DNA from: JBGOUV01 sp041477815
Lineage (GTDB): Bacteria; Acidobacteriota; Terriglobia; Bryobacterales; JACQDG01
Assembly (NCBI GenBank): GCA_041477815.1
Contig: JBGOUV010000403.1
Coordinates: 1 to 6,060 of the forward strand
Reading direction: 5' to 3'
Length of the DNA stretch: 6,060 nt
The notes under the pieces were generated by a model, which saw only the letters and a list, made by a program, of their open reading frames with translations, did no database searches and had not been told where the DNA came from. The position numbers were made by a program, and so were the translations under genes. Shown in pieces: positions 1 through 5,414 of the stretch (position 1 is its first letter; every line of letters begins with the position of its first letter).

Positions 1-98
1 AAGAGCCAAAACGTTATGTGTGGCGCGCGAAGGGGGAGGATATCCTACGAAAGATTGAGCGGGCCAAAGCGGTGCTAGCTCGGATTATTGATGGTTAA
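1..98 (+). CDS. 3' end of a transposase-like gene (IS630-type suspected)
   Basis: An open frame enters from the left edge and stops at TAA 96-98, giving 31 residues that begin EPKRYVWRAKGED and end AKAVLARIIDG. The aromatic-tryptophan motif followed by a helix of the form ILxKIxRAKxVL resembles the C-terminal tail of IS630-family DDE transposases, which often end with an F/Y-x-W-T/R segment and a short amphipathic helix. The catalytic part lies outside the window, so the family is inferred from this tail only. No clear terminal inverted repeat is visible in the 60 bases after the stop. The reading direction opposes the toxin-antitoxin pair next to it. It could also be the end of an unrelated DNA-binding protein. 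Confidence 0.45.
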   Translation, partial: EPKRYVWRAKGEDILRKIERAKAVLARIIDG

Positions 99-160
99 TT
101 CAATTACAGGACACTAGCACCGACGGCGGCGCGAGAGCCAGCTTGCTTCGGCACGCGATC

Positions 161-227
161 GTCTAACGATCGGGCGCTCCGGCGCGCGCCGGTTCTTGAC
201 GCGCCGGCTGCAGGTGCTTTGTTAGGC
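161..227 (-). other. integron attC-like recombination site
   Basis: Read on the minus strand, the site opens with GCCTAAC (227-221), fitting the attC R'' consensus RYYYAAC. It closes with GTTAGAC (167-161), fitting the R' consensus GTTRRRY. The two ends pair at 6 of 7 positions. Between them are inverted arms of 8 bp, CCGGCGCG (207-200) and CGCGCCGG (186-179), able to form the folded hairpin that integron integrases recognise. The total of 67 bp lies within the known attC size range. The toxin frame upstream stops at TAA 224-222, inside R'', a common arrangement in integron cassettes. Outer-arm pairing is imperfect, and no integrase gene or second attC is seen in the window. Confidence 0.5.
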
Positions 228-556
228 CCGGCCGCCTGTTCCTGGTGATGGCAGGCCGAGCCACGCCACGACGGCCGACTCGACGAGAACCAATTGCGCT
301 AGCGAGAGCTTGCCGAGGGGTCGCAGCAACTTTGCTGTGGGAACCGTAACCAGGCTTGGGGCGTTGAATGCACCAGCGCGCGGGAAGGAGACAGGTATCG
401 CAACTGGGAGCTGCGAAGACTGGTGGTATGGGGCACCAGGGTAACCAGAGCCCGGTCCACATCTTCGGCGGGGACGCTGAGAACGACAGCCGGACGTACC
501 TTGGCCGCCAAACCGAGGTCTACGAGCCAGACTTCGCCCCGGCCTGGGTCCTTCAT
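222..556 (-). pseudogene. MazF/PemK-type toxin, frameshifted
   Basis: The start ATG (556-554) overlaps the antitoxin stop as ATGA, the classic coupling of such pairs. The first 51 residues are a good MazF/PemK N-terminus: GEVWLVDLG, then KVRPAVVLS and LVTLVPHTTS, in the frame starting at 556. The family C-terminal half (VAIPVSFPRAGAFNA, LVTVPTAKLLRPLG, LVLVESAVVAWLGL) is in a different frame that ends at TAA 224-222. The switch falls near 404-406, just after RSSQ. A missing base (or 7 missing bases, if an FE-like pair was lost) explains it. Joined, the two parts give about 111 residues, the usual MazF length. The unshifted frame would run into unrelated sequence to 299. MazF proteins are ribonucleases that cut RNA and stop growth; this copy should be inactive unless the frame is changed by slippage or the base call is wrong. 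Confidence 0.8.
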
Positions 557-741
557 TCTTCGCTCTCATGCCGATCCAGTCCAAGAAACACCTCCTCAGC
601 GGCTGCCGTCAAGGCAGCCTCGTCGGGGAGGTCATGGTCGCTGAATGCCTCCCGCCGAAGTAGTTGCAGGAGCACCTGCTCCCGCTCCGATACAGGTAGG
701 GAATCGAACTGATCGAGCAGCGTCTTTGCGGCTTCGCTCAT
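553..741 (-). CDS. Antitoxin of a MazF/PemK-type toxin-antitoxin pair
   Basis: A 62-residue acidic protein, starting MSEAAKTLLDQFDSLP and ending EVFLGLDRHESEE. The pattern (LLxxFxxLPxxEREQVLxxLLRR, a short linker, then AAEEVFLxLDRxE) is that of small antitoxins encoded directly before MazF/PemK toxins. It lacks an obvious DNA-binding domain, and the acidic C-terminal tail would be the part that occupies the toxin surface. Its TGA stop overlaps the toxin start by 4 bases, implying translational coupling. No strong ribosome binding site is seen before the ATG. A TTGACA hexamer at 778-773 could be a -35 element but has no good -10 partner. The frame is intact although the toxin partner is broken, so it may now be an orphan able to neutralise related toxins. 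Confidence 0.75.
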   Translation of the reverse strand: MSEAAKTLLDQFDSLPVSEREQVLLQLLRREAFSDHDLPDEAALTAAAEEVFLGLDRHESEE

Positions 742-774
742 TGTTTGCAGAGTGGCATTCGGGTTCGTCAGGTG

Positions 775-972
775 TCAAGATACTGCCGGTCTGGCGGGCC
801 TAAGGCTCGGGCGCGCTGCTGCGGCAGCTCCCCGACGTGAAACCAATACTCCAAAGAGACCGCATCCGTGAGGCTTCAGGTAGTGCGCGATGTCGATGCA
901 CCGGTCGCTTCTTCAGTGGAGCTTCGCAGTTCTTTGCGTCTACGACGACGTAATGCGCGAAGTACACGCTGT
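775..972 (-). pseudogene. PD-(D/E)XK nuclease-like protein, remnant
   Basis: On the minus strand, frame 970 to 899 reads LHSVYFAHYVVVDAKN followed by CEAPLKKRPV. A second frame from 897 continues with IDIAHYLKPHGCGLFG then VLVSRRGAAAAA, stopping at TGA 777-775. One extra base near 898 accounts for the break. The string VVVDAKN followed by KK looks like the D/E-x-K half of a PD-(D/E)XK nuclease core, as in restriction endonuclease-like proteins. The following DIAxYLKxHGxGLFG helix-strand segment fits the same family as far as I recall it. The N-terminus is missing: an in-frame TGA lies at about 979-977, and imuA starts beyond. No intact protein can be made. It lies directly upstream of the antitoxin in the same direction, as one more decayed defence-type gene. 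Confidence 0.5.
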
Positions 973-1093
973 GCAGGTGTGCTCAGAAACCGGCTCCGAC
1001 CACCACCACCTCGCGGCGGCACGGGTTCAGGGTCCCCTCAGCGCCCTTTCAGCGCCGCGGCACGGGAGCGGCACGGCGCGAAGTAGGCCGCTC

Positions 1094-1122
1094 TTGACAC
1101 CCCGCCCCGGGTGCGAGACAAT
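1094..1122 (+). promoter_or_regulatory. sigma70-type promoter of imuA-imuB
   Basis: A perfect -35 hexamer TTGACA (1094-1099) is followed by a 17-bp spacer and GACAAT (1117-1122, 4 of 6 matches to TATAAT). Transcription would start near 1129, about 24 bases before the chosen ATG at 1153. imuAB cassettes are usually SOS-induced, but I found no convincing LexA box of the GAAC-N4-GTTC or GTTC-N7-GTTC type around it. Confidence 0.6.
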
Positions 1123-1152
1123 CGCTTTAGGCGAAGAAAAGGCGAAACTATC

Positions 1153-1833
1153 ATGCGACCCTCTGCTCTCTATCCCGGTCTCGTCTCGGCCTTCCAGCTT
1201 CTGGATAAACCGGCTGTCGAGACCATCCCCACCGGAGTCCCCGGGGTAGACACCGCGCTCGGCGGCTTCCCCCGCGGCGCCCTCACCGAGATCTGCGGGG
1301 CGGCCTCCTCGGGCCGCACCAGCCTGCTGCTCTCGACCCTGGCCCAGGCCACCCACCGGCTGGAGGTCTGCGCCCTGATCGATGTGACCGACGCCTTCGA
1401 CCCTGCCTCCGCCGCCGCCGCCGGCGTGGATCTGGATCGTCTGCTGTGGGTCCGCTGCGGAGGCCACGTTCTCCACGCCCTCACCGCCGCCGACTGGCTC
1501 CTCCACGGCGGCGGTTTCGGGGTGCTGGCCCTCGACCTGGGCGACGTGGCCTCCGACCAGGTCCGCCGCATCTCCCTCTCGAGCTGGTACCGCCTGCGCC
1601 GGGCGGTCGAGAACACCCCCACTACTCTGATCGCCCTGGAACCCGAACCCGGGGCCAAATCCTGTTCTTCCCTGATCCTGCAATTGACCCGTGAGCGTAT
1701 CCACTGGCGCGGCCCCCTCCTTAGTGGAGCACTGGTGCGGGTCGAGCGCCGCAAGCCGGTCCGCACGGCGGCCGTGAGATTCGAGGTGAAGGCCTCGACC
1801 AGTGACCAGTGGCCAGTGGCCAGTGGCCAGTAG
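1153..1833 (+). CDS. imuA: ImuA, RecA-like protein of the mutagenesis cassette
   Basis: A 226-residue RecA/SulA-like ATPase fold. Residues 24-48 match the RecA family entry (IPTGVPGVDTALGGFPRGAL, then TEIC). The Walker A loop is GAASSGRTS at 49-57, with R in place of the usual K. ALIDVTDAFDPAS at 74-86 and GVDLDRLLWVRC at 91-102 match RecA segments, and the hydrophobic strand GFGVLALDLGDV at 121-132 is Walker B-like. ImuA works with ImuB and DnaE2 in damage-induced mutagenic translesion synthesis; in mycobacteria and proteobacteria it is a partner, not a polymerase. I chose ATG 1153 over the in-frame GTG at 1111, because 1111 lies inside the promoter; AAGG at 1139-1142 is a weak ribosome site. 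The last residues (SDQWPVASGQ) and the TAG stop are read from a 7-bp tandem array. imuB begins 18 bases downstream, so the two are likely one transcript. Confidence 0.85.
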   Translation: MRPSALYPGLVSAFQLLDKPAVETIPTGVPGVDTALGGFPRGALTEICGAASSGRTSLLLSTLAQATHRLEVCALIDVTDAFDPASAAAAGVDLDRLLWVRCGGHVLHALTAADWLLHGGGFGVLALDLGDVASDQVRRISLSSWYRLRRAVENTPTTLIALEPEPGAKSCSSLILQLTRERIHWRGPLLSGALVRVERRKPVRTAAVRFEVKASTSDQWPVASGQ

Positions 1834-1840
1834 CCAGTAA
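1799..1840 (+). repeat. heptamer array A, over the imuA stop codon
   Basis: Six head-to-tail 7-bp units with consensus CCAGTGG. Units 2, 3 and 4 are identical, unit 1 ends in GA, and units 5 and 6 are CCAGTAG and CCAGTAA. The imuA stop TAG (1831-1833) is the end of unit 5: a G-to-A change relative to the consensus creates it. The array fills the imuA 3' end and most of the gap before imuB at 1852. Confidence 0.9.
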
Positions 1841-1851
1841 CCATCGTCTCT

Positions 1852-3111
1852 ATGTTTGCGGCGATGCACGGTTCCGGACCCCTGCTCGATTGCGCCGGAG
1901 ACTTCTCCCCGCGTATCGAGATCGTCACCGCCGACACCGTGGTCCTCGATATCCAGGGCCTGGACCGCCTGTTCGGCACGCCGCGCCGCTTAGCCGAGGT
2001 CATCACCAACCGGGCCCGCGAGGCCGGCATGGCCGTCAACGTCGCCGTGGCTCGCAACCCCGATGCCGCGGTCCACGCCGCCCGCGCTCTCACCGGCATC
2101 ACCATCATCGCCGCCGGACAGGAAGCCAGCTACCTGGAGAAGCTCCCCCTGGTCCTGTTGGGCGCTTCTCCCGAGATCGAGGAGACCTTCGCCCTGTGGG
2201 GCCTCCACCGCTTCGGCGACTTGACGGCGCTGCCCGAGCCGGGCGTGGTCGAGCGCCTGGGACCCGAGGGAATCCGGCTGCAGAAGCTGGCTCGCGGCAT
2301 CTGGGAGCGGCCGCTGCGGCCTTGTGAGCCGGCTGCTCTCTTCGAGGAAGCGGTCGAGTTGGAGCATCCGGTGACGCTGCTGGAGTCGCTGGCCTTTTTG
2401 CTCACGCGGATGCTGGCCGACCTCTGCCGCCGGGTGCGGGCCACCAACGAGCTGCGGCTGCGGCTGGGCCTGGAAGACGGCGCGGAACACCACCGCACCC
2501 TGCGCCTGCCGGTCCCCACCCGCGATCACCGGGCCTGCTGGAAGCTCCTGCAGCTCGATCTGGAGTCCCACCCGCCGCCGGCGCCGGTGGTATCGGTGCG
2601 GCTGGCGGTGGAGCCGGCGGCGCCAAGATTCGTCCAGCAGGGGTTGTTTGTTCCGCCGTCGCCGGAGCCGGAGAAGCTGGAGGTCACCGTGGCGCGGATC
2701 GGGAAGCTGCTGGGCGCGGAGCACGTGGGTACGGCGGAACTGCTGGATACGCATCGTCCGGGGACGTTTCGAATACATCCACTCCATCCGTTCCCTCCCG
2801 GGCCCAGAGGGCGCCCCGGTTCGGTGCAGACCAGTCCCTGCCTGGCGTTGCGGGTGTTTCGTCCACACCTGCGGGCCACCGTCCAACTCCAAGCCGAGCG
2901 GCCGATGCGGGTGGTGGCGCGGGGGGTGCGCGGGGAAGTAGTCGCCCGGGCCGGGCCCTGGCGCGCCTCCGGCGACTGGTGGACCTCCGAATCCTGGGGC
3001 CGCGATGAATGGGACGTGGTGCTGAACACCGGCGTCCTCTACCGCATCTACACAACTGGCCACCGGTCACTGGCCACGGGCCACTGGTTTTTGGAAGGGT
3101 CCTATGATTGA
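1852..3111 (+). CDS. imuB: ImuB, catalytically inactive Y-family polymerase
   Basis: A 419-residue Y-family polymerase homologue of the ImuB branch. Residues 19-42 (SPRIEIVTADTVVLDIQGL, then DRLFG) align with the Y-family motif SxDExxLDxxG, but the catalytic DE is replaced. The first palm motif with its metal-binding Asp is absent: MFAAMHGSG leads straight into this segment, so most of the usual N-terminal palm/fingers is missing. Further features: a helix-hairpin-helix-like LWGLHRFGDLTALP (115-128), the little-finger region, and a beta-clamp binding motif QQGLF (262-266) followed by EKLEVTVARI. ImuB is the hub linking clamp, ImuA and DnaE2 in error-prone bypass. The end LYRIY...HWFLEGSYD is family-like but carries a repeat-encoded insert (array B). 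No good ribosome site precedes ATG 1852; coupling with imuA is likely. dnaE2 does not follow. Confidence 0.85.
   Translation: MFAAMHGSGPLLDCAGDFSPRIEIVTADTVVLDIQGLDRLFGTPRRLAEVITNRAREAGMAVNVAVARNPDAAVHAARALTGITIIAAGQEASYLEKLPLVLLGASPEIEETFALWGLHRFGDLTALPEPGVVERLGPEGIRLQKLARGIWERPLRPCEPAALFEEAVELEHPVTLLESLAFLLTRMLADLCRRVRATNELRLRLGLEDGAEHHRTLRLPVPTRDHRACWKLLQLDLESHPPPAPVVSVRLAVEPAAPRFVQQGLFVPPSPEPEKLEVTVARIGKLLGAEHVGTAELLDTHRPGTFRIHPLHPFPPGPRGRPGSVQTSPCLALRVFRPHLRATVQLQAERPMRVVARGVRGEVVARAGPWRASGDWWTSESWGRDEWDVVLNTGVLYRIYTTGHRSLATGHWFLEGSYD
3055..3089 (+). repeat. heptamer array B, inside the imuB 3' end
   Basis: Five 7-bp units of consensus ACTGGCC: units 1 and 3 are exact, units 2 and 4 are ACCGGTC and ACGGGCC, and the last is a decayed ACTGGTT. 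The unit is the reverse complement of array A's (GGCCAGT), so arrays A and B form inverted repeats on either side of imuB. The array encodes ImuB residues about 401-412 (TTGHRSLATGHW). Confidence 0.8.
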
Positions 3112-3174
3112 GGTTACCTGGCGCCCGGGAAGACGCAGCCCAAGCGGCCGGACTTGGCTCCGTGCCGCCGTCTT

Positions 3175-3291
3175 CTCAATCCTGCCGTTGAGAGCGGAGG
3201 CCACGCGCTGCAGCATGGCCAGCGAGTCGCTCGGATAGTCCGCGTTCTCGAGTTGAGCGATGACCGGCTCGGTGGTTCCGATCAAATTTCA
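3175..3291 (-). pseudogene. XRE-type helix-turn-helix antitoxin remnant
   Basis: On the minus strand, 3282 to 3175 reads IGTTEPVIAQLENADYPSDS then LAMLQRVASALNGRIE. This is the second half of a Cro/C1-type helix-turn-helix (recognition helix around TEPVIAQLEN) and the SLxMLQRxAxALNxRIE tail typical of small XRE regulators that act as antitoxins. The first half is lost: an in-frame TGA lies at 3291-3289, and the only start would be a TTG at 3285, which would delete helices 1 and 2. After RIE the reading continues into sequence (KTAARSQVRPLG...) that does not look like the family end. No partner toxin is visible nearby. It occupies the place where dnaE2 would be expected. The rest of 3112-3426 holds only the leader of the next gene. 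Confidence 0.6.
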
Positions 3292-3415
3292 AGCTGAGGC
3301 CGAGAGCGGAGCCAATAGAAATCACCGCAATTTGCTACCTATATCTTCTTTGTTTTCAACACCGCCTCCATCCACTCCTCTCAAGGAGCTTGCCCCCACC
3401 CCTTACCATGGAGGT

Positions 3416-3421
3416 AGGAGG
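3416..3421 (+). promoter_or_regulatory. strong ribosome binding site fixing the start at 3427
   Basis: AGGAGG lies 5 bases before ATG 3427. It decides the start of the following gene, although that start codon falls in repeat-like sequence. Confidence 0.75.
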
Positions 3422-3426
3422 GCCCC

Positions 3427-3468
3427 ATGCCCAACACCCAAGACCCAACACCCGACACCCAGCACCCG
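3427..3468 (+). repeat. heptamer array C, at the start of the unknown gene
   Basis: Six 7-bp units with consensus ACACCCA. Two are exact (3434-3440, 3455-3461); the others differ by one or two bases (AGACCCA, ACACCCG, GCACCCG). The first, ATGCCCA, contains the start codon. It encodes the first 14 residues, with a 7-residue period (PNTQDPT, PDTQHPA). Confidence 0.8.
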
Positions 3469-4011
3469 GCGAGCCTCGCTCGCCAAGCCGCCAACCGCGC
3501 CAACGCCCAAAAGTCCACGGGTCCCCGTACCCCCGAAGGCAAGGCCATCTCCAGCCTCAACTCCCTCCGCCACGGCCTCGCCGCCGAGCGCGCCATCCTC
3601 ACCGCAGAGGACCAGCCCGAGTACGACGCCCTCCGCGACGCCCTCCTCAGCGACCTCCAGCCCTCCACCCCCCGCCAGGAGTTCCTCGCCCAAACCGTCA
3701 TCCTCGCCGCCTGGCGCCTCCGCCGCCTCCACCGCGCCGAAACCGGCATCTGGAACAACCGTTTCCACGATTACCGCTCCGACGTCCGCAAACGCCGCAA
3801 CATCCCCGACGGCGATTTCGGATTGGTCTTCATCGTCAGCACCGACGCGTTCGCCCACCTCTGCCGCTACGAAGCCCGCGCCGAACGCGCCTTCTACCGC
3901 GCCCTCCAAGAATTCGAAAAATGCCGAGCGAACCCAATTCCCCACCCCTCACCCCCGACCCATCACCCAACGAACCCCCCTTGCCTCCGCCATCCCCATC
4001 CACTACAATAA
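3427..4011 (+). CDS. Conserved protein of unknown function (NAQKSTGPRTPEGKA family)
   Basis: A 194-residue protein with no known function. Residues 22-51 carry the hallmark of a family often seen in acidobacteria and other soil bacteria: NRANAQKSTGPRTPEGKA, then a short S/N-rich stretch and LRHGL. Next come an acidic helix (EDQPEYDALRDALLSDLQP, 61-79), a basic helix (QTVILAAWRLRRLHRAE, 89-105) and a helical RYEARAERAFYRALQEFEK (147-165), also conserved in the family. It is mostly helical and basic, with no signal peptide or membrane segment. DNA binding or a link to mobile elements is possible but unproven. Residues 1-15 (MPNTQDPTPDTQHPA) are read from 7-bp array C, and the proline/histidine-rich tail (170-192) from C-rich sequence with a similar period, so the core is about 20-168. 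The start is supported by AGGAGG. Its stop overlaps the promoter of the next gene. Confidence 0.8.
   Translation: MPNTQDPTPDTQHPASLARQAANRANAQKSTGPRTPEGKAISSLNSLRHGLAAERAILTAEDQPEYDALRDALLSDLQPSTPRQEFLAQTVILAAWRLRRLHRAETGIWNNRFHDYRSDVRKRRNIPDGDFGLVFIVSTDAFAHLCRYEARAERAFYRALQEFEKCRANPIPHPSPPTHHPTNPPCLRHPHPLQ
3940..3967 (+). repeat. possible degenerate heptamer array D, 3' end of the unknown gene
   Basis: Four consecutive 7-bp blocks ending in ACC (CCCCACC, CCTCACC, CCCGACC, CATCACC). They encode the proline/histidine-rich tail (PHPSPPTHH). The sequence is C-rich throughout, so a chance period cannot be excluded. Confidence 0.4.
3981..4009 (+). promoter_or_regulatory. sigma70-type promoter of the DUF1501 operon
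   Basis: TTGCCT (3981-3986, 4 of 6), a 17-bp spacer and TACAAT (4004-4009, 5 of 6). Transcription would start near 4016, leaving a leader of about 17 bases with AAGGAG before ATG 4033. The -10 element overlaps the stop codon of the preceding gene (4009-4011). Confidence 0.5.
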
Positions 4012-4020
4012 CTTCCAGCG

Positions 4021-4026
4021 AAGGAG
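4021..4026 (+). promoter_or_regulatory. ribosome binding site of the DUF1501 gene
   Basis: AAGGAG, 6 bases before ATG 4033, supports that start. Confidence 0.75.
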
Positions 4027-4032
4027 CCACCC

Positions 4033-5409
4033 ATGATCCGTCTGGATGCCGAGAAGCCGGTCCACTTTTGCGACGGCCTGACCCGCCGGGACTTCCTGCA
4101 CGCCGGCTCCCTGGCCTATCTCGGCCTGAGCCTCCCGTCCTTCCTCAACCTCCAAGCCCGCGGCGCCGTCAACGACAAGAAGGACGTCAACGTCATCATG
4201 CTCTTCCTGGTGGGCGGCCCCTCCCAGCTCGACACCTGGGACATGAAGCCCGACGCCCCCTCCGAAATTCGCGGCCCTTACAAGCCCATCAAGACCAACG
4301 TCCCGGGCATCCAGATCAGCGAAGTTTTCCCCAAGATGGCCCGCCACGCCGACAAATTCGCGCTGGTCCGCACCCTCAACCACACCGCCGCTGCCGTCCA
4401 CGACACCGGCCACCAGATGATGCAGACCGGACGCCTCTTCCAGGGCGGCATCGAGTACCCCCATCTAGGATGTGTGCTCTCCAAGCTCCGCGGCCCCCAG
4501 GGCGACGTACCCCCGCATGTCCTGCTCCCGCGTCCCATCGGCAACACCGGCGGCAACATGCCCCACGGCCAGACCGCCGGATTCCTCGGCAAGATCTACG
4601 ATCCCTTCGTCCTCAACGCCGACCCCTCCGAGCCCAGTTTCAAGGTTCCCGACATGCTCCCGCCCGACTCCATGCCGGCCCTCCGCGTCGAGCGCCGCCG
4701 CAACTGGCGCGAGATGATCGACAAGTCGGTCCAGCAATTCGAATCCAACCCCGACGCCCGCCTCCTCGACTCCACCTTCCACCAGGCCTACACCCTGATG
4801 TCCTCCACCAAGGCCCGTGAAGCCTTCGACCTGAACAAGGAACCCGAAGACTCCCGCTCCCGCTACGGTAAGAACCGCTTCGGCCAGTCCTGCCTCCTGG
4901 CCCGCCGCCTGGTAGAAGCCGGCGTCCGCTTCGTCACGGTCAACATGTTCGAAACCGTGTTCGATGAGATCACCTGGGACATCCACGGCTCCAGCCCCTT
5001 CAGTCCCATCTCCTGCTACCGGGACTTAGTAGGACCCATGTTCGACGCCGCCTACAGCACCCTCCTGGAGGACCTCCACCAGCGCGGCCTCCTCCAGAAC
5101 ACCCTGGTCTTAGCCATGGGCGAATTCGGCCGCACCCCCAAAGTCAACCCCGCCGGCGGACGCGACCACTGGCCCCAATGCTGGAGCATAGTCTTCGCCG
5201 GCGGCGGCGTCCGAGGCGGCCAAGCCGTAGGCGAATCCGACGAAATGGGCGGCGCCCCCAAGACCCGCCCCGTCTCCCCAGCCGAAGTAGCCGCCACCGT
5301 CTATCAAGCCCTAGGCATCTCTCTCGAGACGGAGCTCCCCGGCTCATCCGGCCGTCCCATCCCCCTGGTAGACCGCGGCGTAGAACCCATCCACGAGCTC
5401 TTCACGTAA
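4033..5409 (+). CDS. DUF1501 family protein, Tat-exported
   Basis: A 458-residue DUF1501 protein, a family with an alkaline-phosphatase/sulfatase-like fold common in planctomycetes and acidobacteria; the substrate is unknown. A twin-arginine signal stands at residues 17-36 (TRRDFLHAG, then a hydrophobic AYLGLSLPSFL), so it is probably exported folded. Family motifs seen: VIMLFLVGGPSQLDTWDMKP (54-73), HDTGHQMMQTGR (123-134), GNTGGNMPHGQTAGFLG (170-186), the helix FGQSCLLARRLVEAGVRFV (283-301), and the conserved GEFGRTPKVNPAGGRDHWP (363-381), followed by GGVRGGQAVGESD (391-403) and a C-terminal VAATVYQALGI (419-429). Length is normal and no break is seen. ATG 4033 is supported by AAGGAG. The next gene starts 5 bases after the stop, and DUF1501 genes are regularly paired with DUF1549/DUF1553 genes, so the two probably act together outside the cytoplasm. 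Confidence 0.9.
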   Translation: MIRLDAEKPVHFCDGLTRRDFLHAGSLAYLGLSLPSFLNLQARGAVNDKKDVNVIMLFLVGGPSQLDTWDMKPDAPSEIRGPYKPIKTNVPGIQISEVFPKMARHADKFALVRTLNHTAAAVHDTGHQMMQTGRLFQGGIEYPHLGCVLSKLRGPQGDVPPHVLLPRPIGNTGGNMPHGQTAGFLGKIYDPFVLNADPSEPSFKVPDMLPPDSMPALRVERRRNWREMIDKSVQQFESNPDARLLDSTFHQAYTLMSSTKAREAFDLNKEPEDSRSRYGKNRFGQSCLLARRLVEAGVRFVTVNMFETVFDEITWDIHGSSPFSPISCYRDLVGPMFDAAYSTLLEDLHQRGLLQNTLVLAMGEFGRTPKVNPAGGRDHWPQCWSIVFAGGGVRGGQAVGESDEMGGAPKTRPVSPAEVAATVYQALGISLETELPGSSGRPIPLVDRGVEPIHELFT

Positions 5410-5414
5410 CCGCC

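Noticed and set aside
156..172. Hairpin CGATCGT-CTA-ACGATCG as a terminator
   Set aside because: No T-run follows on either strand; it is better explained as overlapping the attC-like site.
773..778. TTGACA on the minus strand as the antitoxin promoter
   Set aside because: No acceptable -10 hexamer lies 16-18 bases downstream.
1040..1152. LexA box before imuA
   Set aside because: No spaced GAAC/GTTC or GTTC/GTTC pair found, so SOS control is not claimed from the sequence.
1111..1152. Upstream GTG start for imuA (14 more residues)
   Set aside because: It would lie inside the promoter, before the expected transcription start, and the added residues are arginine-rich and not RecA-like.
1027..3063. 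Long minus-strand frames opposite imuA and imuB
   Set aside because: Low-complexity Gly/Arg/Gln-rich shadows of GC-rich coding DNA with no recognisable motif.
3104..3238. Short frame starting MIEVTWRPG, overlapping the imuB stop
   Set aside because: It has the position expected for dnaE2 but no resemblance to it, stops after 44 codons, and lies opposite the helix-turn-helix remnant.
1799..3468. CRISPR array
   Set aside because: The repeats are 7 bp, directly adjacent and without spacers.
3390..4820. Long plus-strand frame of 476 codons across two genes
   Set aside because: It is arginine/proline-rich out-of-frame reading of the unknown gene and the DUF1501 gene, both of which have family motifs and ribosome sites in other frames.
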